Shown here: positions 43,349 through 51,619 of the stretch, in pieces
Layout: each line of letters starts with the position of its first letter
Position numbering within the stretch: the stretch's first letter is position 1
From: JAWHQP01 sp032586195
GTDB lineage: Bacteria; Pseudomonadota; Gammaproteobacteria; Enterobacterales; Pasteurellaceae
DNA length: 59,667 nt
Direction: 5' to 3'
Assembly (NCBI GenBank): GCA_032586195.1
Contig: JAWHQP010000012.1
Coordinates: forward strand, 1 to 59,667
The notes under the pieces: model-generated
What the model saw: the letters and a program-made list of their open reading frames with translations, nothing else
Told to the model about the DNA's origin: nothing
Databases searched by the model: none
Translations under genes and position numbers: made by a program

Positions 43349-43690
43349 CCTTTCACCTTCGGCAACCAACTTTTCCCTTTCAAACACTTTTTCCACAGCC
43401 GTTCGGGGATATGGTAGTGATCAGGCTTTTGTGGGTTGAGTTCGTGGATGATGTCGGCTTTTTTGCCTTGTCTGACAAACTCCACCCAATTCGGGTTGAG
43501 CACTATCGCGCACCCTAAGACGATAAAATTGCACCATTTGTTTGGTAGGCATTCAACATATCATCAGCAGCAGAAATCAGCGAACCAATGCCGATTAACG
43601 CTAATTTGCGATCAAGTTTTTCTTGAATGAGATCTAGCCGTGAACGAGCGGTATCCGCCTCACACCTTGCACGCGTGGACGAACAAAGTA
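43345..43690 (-). pseudogene. Overlapping coding remnants, family unknown
   Basis: Two minus-strand frames look like protein. One ends at 43515 and reads ...LDLIQEKLDRKLALIGIGSL and on to NAYQTNGAILSS. The other ends at 43345 and reads VLNPNWVEFVRQGKKADIIH and on to WKKCLKGKSWLPKVKG; a GTG near 43500 could start it. Neither has a clear start with a ribosome site, and I recognise neither family. The second overlaps the regulator's stop codon. They may be two tiny genes or one broken gene. Confidence 0.4.
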
Positions 43691-43753
43691 ATTTCTTGAA
43701 TACACAAAAACTCCCATTTTCAGCGCCGCACTTTGCACGATCACGGATAAAAA

Positions 43754-45112
43754 TTACAGAATCATTTTCACCAGTTTATCTACCTTGATACGGGCAAAAC
43801 GCTTCAACAGGCGTTGCACGGGCTCCGGGTAATCTTCCATTTCCTGCAGTTCGCTGTAATGTTTCAGAATACGTGTATGCCGGCGGATGTGCTCCAGTTC
43901 CTTTTCCGCACCGGCGCGAAGTTCGTGTTTCGGATCATGCACCAGCAAGCCGTTTTCCGCATCAAGCCGCCATGCGCGCGGGTTAAGATTGTTCCCCGTC
44001 AGCAGAATATAGTCCTCGTCCACCCAAATTCCTTTGAGGTGATAGGTGTTATCGCTGTCCTGCCACATGCGAATCACCAAATCGCCGCGGTTAATTTCAG
44101 TCTCGAATTTTCTGCTGAAGGCACGCAGATTCTTTTCATACAGATAAGGCAATGCCCCGGCAATTTTAAACGGTTCGGACGGAGGAATATAAAAATCATT
44201 GGCCAGTTTATCGCCTACGATGATTTCCACCTTTTTACCTTCTTTCAGCAAATGGCGCAGCTTGCCTTGCAAGATACGGGGGAAATTAAAATACGGCGTG
44301 CAGATGACCAGCTTTTTTTGTACCAGCATGAACAGATCTTCAATGGTACGATTGAGCAAATTATCGTTCGCACCCAAACCGAACAACGGCGCAATGGTCA
44401 GCTCTTCCCCGCTTGCCACGGGATTTGCCACTTGATAACCGCCGGATAGCGCCAGTTTACGGCGAAACGCCTTGATCTGCGGGCGGAAATCTTTCGTTTT
44501 CGGACGGGCTTCATCATCCAGCGCGAATACTGCCGTCGGTTCAAGTATATGTTGATTGATGAAATTGACCAGGCTGTCGGCCAAAGCGGCATTGGTAATT
44601 TTCTGGTAACGGTCGTAGCGGTACTTGTCTTTATGCTGCAAATAGACATTATTAATGCTGGCACCGCTATAAAGAATCGTGTTATCAAACACAAAGCCTT
44701 TTATATGCAACACACCGAACACCTCGCGCGTGTTGATCGGCACGCCGTAAAAAATGGCATCCGCCCGATGTTTCGCCCGCTGCTCGCAATACCATTCCGC
44801 ATTGGTCCGGCTCTTCTCTGCCCCTAACAGATTGCGTTGAGCACGGTGCCAATCCACTAAAATTTTAATCTCCAAAGCGGGATTGCGGGCTTTGGCTTGA
44901 TAAATTTCCGCTAAAATTTCCTGCCCTGCTTCGTCCAGCTGCCAATAAAGCGCGGTGACATAAATGCGAGTTTTGGCACTGCGGATGAGCTGAATAATGG
45001 TTTGTTTAAATTGAGCGGGGCTATAAATGAATTCAAAATCTACCGCCTGCTGCGGGACATACGCCAGCTCAGCCAGATGTTGTTTTGCTCGTTTAATTTT
45101 ATTTACTAACAT
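43754..45112 (-). CDS. pssA: CDP-diacylglycerol--serine O-phosphatidyltransferase
   Basis: Makes phosphatidylserine, the precursor of phosphatidylethanolamine, from CDP-diacylglycerol and serine. The 452-residue protein belongs to the phospholipase D superfamily like E. coli PssA, with two HKD-type motifs: HIKGFVFD and HLKGIWVD. It associates with the inner face of the membrane. It diverges from the SpoU methyltransferase gene. Confidence 0.96.
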   Translation of the reverse strand: MLVNKIKRAKQHLAELAYVPQQAVDFEFIYSPAQFKQTIIQLIRSAKTRIYVTALYWQLDEAGQEILAEIYQAKARNPALEIKILVDWHRAQRNLLGAEKSRTNAEWYCEQRAKHRADAIFYGVPINTREVFGVLHIKGFVFDNTILYSGASINNVYLQHKDKYRYDRYQKITNAALADSLVNFINQHILEPTAVFALDDEARPKTKDFRPQIKAFRRKLALSGGYQVANPVASGEELTIAPLFGLGANDNLLNRTIEDLFMLVQKKLVICTPYFNFPRILQGKLRHLLKEGKKVEIIVGDKLANDFYIPPSEPFKIAGALPYLYEKNLRAFSRKFETEINRGDLVIRMWQDSDNTYHLKGIWVDEDYILLTGNNLNPRAWRLDAENGLLVHDPKHELRAGAEKELEHIRRHTRILKHYSELQEMEDYPEPVQRLLKRFARIKVDKLVKMIL

Positions 45113-45230
45113 AGTTTTTCTTCATATCGTTAATCGCCCGCTAGTTTACAATATTTAGCTGCCGAATTAATATTTTTTTCGTTATAATGCTCACACTTTT
45201 TTATTTTCCCACCAGCGATGAAAGGTTTCT

Positions 45231-46304
45231 ATGAACGCTAACAGTCAAAAATCGGCCAAATTTCACTTTTCCACATTCTCCAATCATGAAAAGCGCTTTG
45301 ATGAACGCGTTGTCGGCGAAAAGCGAAAGAGCGGAGGGCAAAAACTTGCAAAAACAGCACCGCACTTTGAGCGTGAAACCGATCGTCGAAACCGCGACGA
45401 ACGGCAAGAATCCCGCCGTCCGCGGGCCCAATCGCCGCAACCGCGCATTAGCCGAATCAGTATGCGAAACGCCCGCGGTACGGGCAAAGTGCCGGTGCTA
45501 GTGAAAAATAAAGGATTGAGCAATCAACTGCGGGAAAAGAAAACAGGTCCGTTATCGCCGCGCGCACCTGAGAAAATCAAAAAAAATCGGGCGGAAGAAA
45601 TGAAAATCTGTGGTGAGAATGCCTGTCTAGCGGTGTTCGAAAAACGTCCCGACAGCATTATCCGGATATGGACGACGGTGGAAACGGCTCATCGCGTAGG
45701 CGATTTATTCAGCTATCTGGCCAATAATAAAAAGGTCTATCACGTAGTGGATCGCGCCGAGTTAGAACTGGTAAGCGGCACGGAACATCATGGCGGCATT
45801 TGCATGCTGATAAAAAAAGCCCGTCCGTTTACCTTGACCGGCTATCTGGATATCCCCCGCCGGCAGGATTGTGTGGTGGTACTGGACGGCGTGCGGAACC
45901 CGCAGAATATCGGGGCGATTGTACGTACCTGTGCGGTATTCGGCGTGAAAGGCGTGCTGATTGACGAGCCGGAACTGCTGAATTCGGCGGCGGCAACCCG
46001 CGTGGCGGAAGGCGGAATGGAATATATTCACGGCCTGCAAACCGACAATATCGACACCGCGCTTGCGGCATTACGCCGCGCGGGTTATCAAATCGTGCAT
46101 ATCGGCACGGATAAGCGGGCTCAAACCGTCAATCAGGTTCGGCTGGCGAATAAAGCGGCTTTCGTCTTTAGCGAAGGTTCTACGCAATCTCTTGTGCAAA
46201 AACAGGATTTGGTCGTGAATCTATCGCCCGTGAATCCATTGAAAAACGGGCTGAATGTTGCCGTCGCGGCGGGTGTGTTGCTGGCAAAACGGGCGGCAAA
46301 ATAG
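45231..46304 (+). CDS. SpoU/TrmH-family RNA methyltransferase (YfiF-like)
   Basis: A 357-residue putative 2'-O-ribose RNA methyltransferase. The first 125 residues are basic, low in complexity and rich in Arg, Lys and Ser, as in E. coli YfiF; then comes the SpoU substrate-binding domain and the knotted domain with VLDGVRNPQNIGAIVRTCAVFG and the C-terminal VNLSPVNPLKNGLNVAVAAGVLL. The RNA target is unknown. An uptake signal in the basic region is read Ala-Pro-His-Phe. Confidence 0.9.
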   Translation: MNANSQKSAKFHFSTFSNHEKRFDERVVGEKRKSGGQKLAKTAPHFERETDRRNRDERQESRRPRAQSPQPRISRISMRNARGTGKVPVLVKNKGLSNQLREKKTGPLSPRAPEKIKKNRAEEMKICGENACLAVFEKRPDSIIRIWTTVETAHRVGDLFSYLANNKKVYHVVDRAELELVSGTEHHGGICMLIKKARPFTLTGYLDIPRRQDCVVVLDGVRNPQNIGAIVRTCAVFGVKGVLIDEPELLNSAAATRVAEGGMEYIHGLQTDNIDTALAALRRAGYQIVHIGTDKRAQTVNQVRLANKAAFVFSEGSTQSLVQKQDLVVNLSPVNPLKNGLNVAVAAGVLLAKRAAK

Positions 46305-46308
46305 CGGT

Positions 46309-46569
46309 TTACAATTTGTCGGGATGATGAATCAGCACAAAGCGTTCCCATAGCTGCTCTTCCGTTTCCTGATTAGCCGGATCGCTGATAATGCATTTGT
46401 TAATCGGGCACACTCTCTGACACGTCGGCGTATCATAATGTCCGACACATTCGGTGCAAAGTACGGGATCAATCACATAAATTTCATCACCGATAGAAAT
46501 GGCCTCGTTCGGACATTCGGGCAGGCACATATCGCAGTTGGTGCATTTGTCGGTAATTAGCAGAGCCAT
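46309..46569 (-). CDS. yfhL: YfhL-family 4Fe-4S ferredoxin
   Basis: An 86-residue ferredoxin with two 4Fe-4S motifs: CTNCDMCLPECP near the start, and CTECVGHYDTPTCQRVCP with the inserted loop typical of the Allochromatium-type ferredoxins. It is a cytoplasmic electron carrier; the partner is unknown. Its stop is four bases from that of the convergent SpoU gene. Confidence 0.92.
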   Translation of the reverse strand: MALLITDKCTNCDMCLPECPNEAISIGDEIYVIDPVLCTECVGHYDTPTCQRVCPINKCIISDPANQETEEQLWERFVLIHHPDKL

Positions 46570-46621
46570 GAAATTTTTTCGTTGAACCTTTTAAAAAATT
46601 GAAAGCGGCAAATTATAATGA

Positions 46622-47368
46622 ATGGCGCGTAAAAAACAAACTGTTTTAATCATGAACCCCATACTATTCTTTACCATTTTAGGGTTAATCCCGTTGCTTG
46701 CCGGCTGTTTTGACAAGACGGAATCGCCGGTTGAAACCGAAAAAACTCGTCAACACGGCACCGCACTTTCATCTCAGGCGACGCCTGCCGCGCCGGAAAC
46801 CCTCGGTGCTTACGATTACGCCATGCGGAAAGATCCCATCGGACAAAATAAAACCGCCGCGGTGGATTATTATACGCTGGTGTTATCCTGGTCGCCCGCT
46901 TTTTGTACGGAACAGCGGCAAAAACACGGCGACGATTTGCCGGCTTCTGCCCGATACCAATGCGGTATGAAGAAAAAATACGGTTGGATCATTCACGGAT
47001 TATGGCCGCAAAGTGCCCGCGCCCGCAGCGCGGCGGGGCATCCGCGTTTTTGTCGGGGAGATTTGCCTGCGGTGGACGCGCAAGTGATCCGTCAATATTT
47101 GAACGACAGCCCGAGCCCCAGTTTGTTACAGGCGGAATGGGAAAAACACGGCGCCTGTGCTTTTGATTCCGCTCAAGCTTATTTTCAAAAACAGCAAGCA
47201 TTGTTTCAAGCCTTGAATCTGCCCGCTCAGGAAATGAAAAAGAAAGATTTATTCCGTTGGATGCGCAAGCACAATCCGCAGCTGAACGGTGTTTATCTGG
47301 GCGCAAGCAAAAACGAACTCTACATTTGCTATGATTTACAATGGAAGCCGATAGATTGTGAGAAATAA
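46622..47368 (+). CDS. rna: RNase T2-family ribonuclease, predicted lipoprotein
   Basis: A 248-residue endoribonuclease related to E. coli RNase I. Both catalytic segments are present: IHGLWPQ and EWEKHGACA. The N-terminus is basic (MARKKQ), then hydrophobic, and ends in the lipobox LLAGC, so the enzyme is probably lipid-anchored rather than free in the periplasm. A proline- and threonine-containing linker follows. I kept the ATG at 46622 over the one at 46652 because only it supplies the positive charges a signal peptide needs. An uptake signal is read Thr-Ala-Leu. Confidence 0.88.
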   Translation: MARKKQTVLIMNPILFFTILGLIPLLAGCFDKTESPVETEKTRQHGTALSSQATPAAPETLGAYDYAMRKDPIGQNKTAAVDYYTLVLSWSPAFCTEQRQKHGDDLPASARYQCGMKKKYGWIIHGLWPQSARARSAAGHPRFCRGDLPAVDAQVIRQYLNDSPSPSLLQAEWEKHGACAFDSAQAYFQKQQALFQALNLPAQEMKKKDLFRWMRKHNPQLNGVYLGASKNELYICYDLQWKPIDCEK

Positions 47369-47572
47369 GAACTCATGCTGTAACGTACCAGCCACAGCCA
47401 TTCTCCGTCATAAACAAGAAAAATGAATTATCTTAAGAAAAAACTGCCTAATAAATGCTTATTGAAAATTAATCCCCAATAATTTGATTTAAAGCAGTTA
47501 CAAATCTAGCCAATACTAGGTATAATGCGACAGCTTTAAGGATTTTTATTATTTAACCAAAGAGGATAAATT

Positions 47573-48748
47573 ATGTCAGTAATCAAAATGACCGACCTTG
47601 ATTTAGCAGGTAAACGCCTTTTTATTCGTGCTGATTTGAATGTGCCGGTGAAAGACGGCAAAGTGACTTCAGATGCCCGTATCCGGGCTACCGTGCCGAC
47701 CTTAAAATTAGCGTTGGAAAAAGGTGCGAAAGTGATGGTCACTTCTCACTTGGGGCGTCCGACCGAAGGTGAATTTACCCAAGAAAACTCATTGCAACCC
47801 GTGGTTGATTACTTAAATAATTCTGATTTAGGTGTACCTGTACGTTTAGTGCGTGACTACTTAGACGGCGTTGATGTGAAAGAAGGCGAAATCGTTGTGC
47901 TGGAAAACGTTCGTATCAACAAAGGTGAAAAGAAAAATGATGAAACCTTGGCTAAAAAATACGCCGCGCTGTGCGATATTTTCGTAATGGATGCATTCGG
48001 TACCGCTCACCGTGCTCAGGCTTCAACCTACGGTGTGGCTCAATTCGCCCCGGTTGCTTGTGCCGGTCCGTTATTAGCGGCCGAATTAGACGCCTTAGGC
48101 AAAGCCTTAAAAAATCCACAACGTCCGATGCTGGCGATTGTCGGCGGTTCAAAAGTTTCAACGAAATTAACCGTGTTGGATTCCCTCTCAAAAATCGCTG
48201 ACCAATTAATCGTAGGCGGCGGTATTGCCAATACCTTTATTGCGGCGGAAGGTCACAATGTGGGTAAATCCTTATATGAAGAAGATTTAATTCCCGAGGC
48301 AAAACGCTTGGCGGCCGCAACCAATATTCCTGTGCCGGTAGATGTTCGTGTAGGTACCGAATTCTCCGAAACGGCACCGGCAATTGAAAAAGCGGTTACC
48401 GAAGTGCAGCCTGACGAATCAATCTTCGATATCGGTGATAAATCCGCCGAAGAACTGGCAAAAATCATCAAATCCGCCAAAACCATTCTTTGGAACGGCC
48501 CAGTCGGCGTGTTTGAATTCCCTAACTTCCGCAAAGGTACCGAAATAATTTCCAATGCTATCGCCGAAGCAACCGCAAACGGTGCATTCTCTATCGCCGG
48601 TGGCGGTGATACCTTGGCAGCGATCGATCTGTTCGGTATCAAAGATAAAATCTCTTATATTTCAACCGGCGGTGGTGCGTTCCTGGAATTCGTAGAAGGT
48701 AAAGTTTTACCGGCAGTTGAAATCTTAGAAAAACGTGCAAACGGCTAA
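47573..48748 (+). CDS. pgk: Phosphoglycerate kinase
   Basis: Makes ATP from 1,3-bisphosphoglycerate in glycolysis. The 391-residue protein has the signature RADLNVPVKDGKVTSDARI, the TSHLGRP motif, the GGSKVSTK segment and the C-terminal SIAGGGDTLAA loop. AGAGGA lies before the ATG. It is followed by fba, the usual glycolytic pair. Confidence 0.98.
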   Translation: MSVIKMTDLDLAGKRLFIRADLNVPVKDGKVTSDARIRATVPTLKLALEKGAKVMVTSHLGRPTEGEFTQENSLQPVVDYLNNSDLGVPVRLVRDYLDGVDVKEGEIVVLENVRINKGEKKNDETLAKKYAALCDIFVMDAFGTAHRAQASTYGVAQFAPVACAGPLLAAELDALGKALKNPQRPMLAIVGGSKVSTKLTVLDSLSKIADQLIVGGGIANTFIAAEGHNVGKSLYEEDLIPEAKRLAAATNIPVPVDVRVGTEFSETAPAIEKAVTEVQPDESIFDIGDKSAEELAKIIKSAKTILWNGPVGVFEFPNFRKGTEIISNAIAEATANGAFSIAGGGDTLAAIDLFGIKDKISYISTGGGAFLEFVEGKVLPAVEILEKRANG

Positions 48749-48756
48749 TTAAGTTG

Positions 48757-48820
48757 GAGGGGCGTATCGCATCGCCCTTGTAAAATAAAAATGTTTATCG
48801 GGCGTATGCAACGCGCCCCT
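48757..48820. repeat. Paired palindromic units between pgk and fba
   Basis: Two GC-rich palindromic units in an otherwise AT-rich gap: GGGGCGTATCGCATCGCCC (48759-48777) and CGGGCGTATGCAACGCGCCCC (in two parts, 48800-48819). Each is the near-complement of the other, so they form an inverted pair like a REP/BIME element. They may protect or stabilise the pgk message. Confidence 0.55.
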
Positions 48821-48845
48821 TACATATATAGAGAAGGAAAAACAA

Positions 48846-49925
48846 ATGGCTAAATTATTAGACATCGTAAAACCAGGCGTTTTAACTGGTGATGACGTTC
48901 AAAAAGTATTTGCATACGCAAAAGAACACGGCTTTGCCATTCCGGCGGTAAACTGTGTAGGTTCAGATTCAGTAAATGCGGTGCTCGAAACCGCCGCACG
49001 TGTTAAGTCACCGGTTATTATTCAATTCTCAAACGGTGGCGCGTCATTCTACGCGGGTAAAGGCGTTAAACCGGCAAGCGGTATTCGTCCTGACGTATTA
49101 GGTGCTATCGCCGGCGCGAAACATGTGCATACTTTAGCCGAAGAATATGGCGTACCGGTTATTTTACATACCGACCACTGTGCGAAAAAACTGCTTCCTT
49201 GGGTTGACGGCTTACTAGACGCGGGCGAAAAACATTTTGCCGAAACGGGTAAACCGTTATTCTCATCTCATATGTTGGATCTTTCCGAAGAACCGATGGA
49301 AGAAAATATGGCAACCTGCCGTAAATACCTTGAACGTATGAGCAAGATGGGTATGACCCTTGAAATCGAAATCGGTATTACCGGTGGTGAAGAAGACGGC
49401 GTAGATAATTCAGATGTACATGAATCGCGTCTTTACTCTCAACCGTCCGATGTATTGTATGTTTATGACCAATTACATCCGATAAGCCCTCGCTTCACGG
49501 TGGCCGCGGCATTCGGTAACGTACACGGTGTGTACAAACCGGGTAATGTTAAATTAAAACCGTCTATCTTGGGTGATTCACAGGCATTCGTTGCCAAAGA
49601 ACGCAATCTTCCGGCTAAACCGATTAACTTCGTATTCCACGGCGGTTCAGGTTCATCCCGTGAAGAAATCCGTGAAGCCATCAGCTACGGAGCCATAAAA
49701 ATGAATATCGACACGGATACTCAATGGGCTTCATGGGAAGGTATTTTAAACTTCTATAAAGCAAACGAAGCTTACTTACAAGGTCAATTAGGCAATCCGG
49801 AAGGACCTGACGCGCCAAACAAAAAATACTACGATCCACGTGTTTGGTTACGTAAAATGGAAGAATCCATGTCTAAACGCTTAGAAAGATCTTTCGAAGA
49901 CTTAAACTGCGTGAATGTATTATAA
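48846..49925 (+). CDS. fba: Class II fructose-bisphosphate aldolase
   Basis: Zinc-dependent aldolase that splits fructose 1,6-bisphosphate. The 359-residue protein has the metal-site motif VILHTDHCAKK, the GITGGEEDGVDNS loop and the VFHGGSGSS phosphate-binding segment. AGAAGGA precedes the ATG. It is 97 bases after pgk, and a strong terminator follows. Confidence 0.98.
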   Translation: MAKLLDIVKPGVLTGDDVQKVFAYAKEHGFAIPAVNCVGSDSVNAVLETAARVKSPVIIQFSNGGASFYAGKGVKPASGIRPDVLGAIAGAKHVHTLAEEYGVPVILHTDHCAKKLLPWVDGLLDAGEKHFAETGKPLFSSHMLDLSEEPMEENMATCRKYLERMSKMGMTLEIEIGITGGEEDGVDNSDVHESRLYSQPSDVLYVYDQLHPISPRFTVAAAFGNVHGVYKPGNVKLKPSILGDSQAFVAKERNLPAKPINFVFHGGSGSSREEIREAISYGAIKMNIDTDTQWASWEGILNFYKANEAYLQGQLGNPEGPDAPNKKYYDPRVWLRKMEESMSKRLERSFEDLNCVNVL

Positions 49926-49949
49926 TTCACCGTAAAATCGTTTAAACTA

Positions 49950-49976
49950 GGCCGCACTTATTGTGCGGCCTTTTTT
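49950..49976 (+). terminator. Terminator after fba
   Basis: Perfect 8-base GC-rich stem GGCCGCAC / GTGCGGCC (49950-49957 and 49963-49970), loop TTATT, then six T residues. The arm resembles the uptake core but is not an exact copy. Confidence 0.93.
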
Positions 49977-49992
49977 GTTTTATGGGGGATGA

Positions 49993-51231
49993 ATGATTAA
50001 GCACAAAACAGCTCTTGCCGTTAATCTTCTTGTCGGCTGTTTTTTTCTGACAGTGTTAACCATCAAAAGCGGTTATGCCATATCGCCTATCTTATTGATT
50101 TTATTTGGAATCGGATATGCAATACGGGGTTTTAGTGAAAAGCGGTTATGGCATATTGATCACGAACAAAAGAAATTGGTATTCAGTTGCGTATTCTATG
50201 CTCTATTGTTTATTCTTTCTTTTTTTATTTACGACGGCAAACCTAAAGAATTCGAGCTGCCGTTGCGGGTATTATTGCTGCTTCCCCTGCTGCCGTTATT
50301 CAACCGATATAAATTAAAGTTCAACGTTATTATCAGCTTTATTCCCGTAGGCGCTATTATTGCAGCACTTATCGCATTGTTTGATCGTTTCTATCTCCAT
50401 TCCCCTATGGCTTTCGGTCCGCGAATCATGCATATCCAGGGAGGGGATATTTCCATGTCCCTAGGGATGTTCTGCTTGGTATTGGGTGTTGCTTCAATCA
50501 CCGATAAAAATCGCAAAAACAGCACCGCACTTTACTTTATTGGGGCGTTTTGCGGTGTGTTGGGCAGTCTTTTGTCCACAGCCCGCGGCGGCTGGATCGG
50601 CGTTCCGTTTATCGTTGCATTTATTCTTTGGGTTTATCGGACATCCATTTCCAAACGTTTTTTTACCATTGGAACGACCGTTATCGCAATCGCCTTAGCG
50701 GTAGCCGTGACGATTCCGCAAACACAAATTCTGACCCGGATTAATCAGGCGACAGATGAAATTACCGCCTATATAGAAAATGGTAACGGCTCCACTTCAG
50801 TGGGAGCCCGTTTTGATATGTGGAAAAGCGCCTGGATGATGATTCGGGAAAAGCCGCTATTCGGTCGGGGGGCAAACCACATTATCGAAAAACGTCAAGA
50901 ACAATATCAGCAAGGGTTAATCAGCCAATATGCCGCGCAATTCAATCATTCGCATAATCAGTTTATCGACGATACCGTTAAACGGGGAGTTATCGGTCTG
51001 CTGGCTCTGTTAGCCGTATTTCTTGTACCGTTACGTTACTTCTGGCAATACTTGCAAAGTGAAAATAACGAACTCAAGGTCGTCGCTACATTGGGTGTAG
51101 TGCATGTAATATCGGTACTATTTTACGGATTCAGCCAGGCCTTTTTTGCTCATAATTCAGGCGTTTTCTTCTACTTCTTTTTAATCATGGTATTTTACGG
51201 ACTGATTCACAGCCTTAAAACAGCAAAATGA
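49993..51231 (+). CDS. O-antigen ligase-like membrane protein
   Basis: A 412-residue protein with about eleven to twelve membrane segments and one large periplasmic loop near residues 250-320. It has the O-antigen ligase (Wzy_C) features: STARGGW, GRGANHI and FNHSHNQFIDD with the functional His. In lipooligosaccharide makers such proteins attach sugars to the core, so the acceptor here is uncertain. An uptake signal is read Thr-Ala-Leu. Its end overlaps the convergent dgkA by 17 bases. Confidence 0.85.
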   Translation: MIKHKTALAVNLLVGCFFLTVLTIKSGYAISPILLILFGIGYAIRGFSEKRLWHIDHEQKKLVFSCVFYALLFILSFFIYDGKPKEFELPLRVLLLLPLLPLFNRYKLKFNVIISFIPVGAIIAALIALFDRFYLHSPMAFGPRIMHIQGGDISMSLGMFCLVLGVASITDKNRKNSTALYFIGAFCGVLGSLLSTARGGWIGVPFIVAFILWVYRTSISKRFFTIGTTVIAIALAVAVTIPQTQILTRINQATDEITAYIENGNGSTSVGARFDMWKSAWMMIREKPLFGRGANHIIEKRQEQYQQGLISQYAAQFNHSHNQFIDDTVKRGVIGLLALLAVFLVPLRYFWQYLQSENNELKVVATLGVVHVISVLFYGFSQAFFAHNSGVFFYFFLIMVFYGLIHSLKTAK

Positions 51232-51571
51232 TCAGCCACACCATAGCGCAATTCACAATCGCAATAAGTACTGCGGCGGAGCCTTGATCCTTGGCTCTGC
51301 CTGATAATTCGTGTCGTTCCTTGCCGATTCTATCGACGGCAGCCTCAATGGCACTATTCAGCAATTCCGTTAATAAAATCAATAAGTAACCACCGATCAT
51401 AAGAATCAGCTCAACCTTGCTGTTTGCCAGCCACAACGCCAGCGGAACCAAGATAACGCCCAAAGCAACCTCATGACGGAAAGCCGCTTCATTTTTAAAG
51501 GCACTTTTTAAACCCTGCATAGAATAGTTCGTTGATTTAATTAGATGGGTTAAGCCCGTTGTTTTATCCAT
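51215..51571 (-). CDS. dgkA: Diacylglycerol kinase
   Basis: A 118-residue inner-membrane enzyme with three membrane helices that recycles diacylglycerol to phosphatidic acid. The signature ELLNSAIEAAVDRIGKERHE is complete, with the following LSGRAKDQGSAAV. It converges with the O-antigen ligase-like gene. Confidence 0.96.
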   Translation of the reverse strand: MDKTTGLTHLIKSTNYSMQGLKSAFKNEAAFRHEVALGVILVPLALWLANSKVELILMIGGYLLILLTELLNSAIEAAVDRIGKERHELSGRAKDQGSAAVLIAIVNCAMVWLIILLF

Positions 51572-51584
51572 AAATAAACCTTAC

Positions 51585-51606
51585 AAAAAAATGAGCCAAA
51601 GCTCAT
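51585..51606 (-). terminator. Terminator after relA
   Basis: Stem ATGAGC / GCTCAT (51591-51596 and 51601-51606), loop of four, followed by six T residues on the minus strand. It separates the rlmD-relA transcript from dgkA. Confidence 0.8.
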
Positions 51607-51619
51607 CAACATGAGTAAA

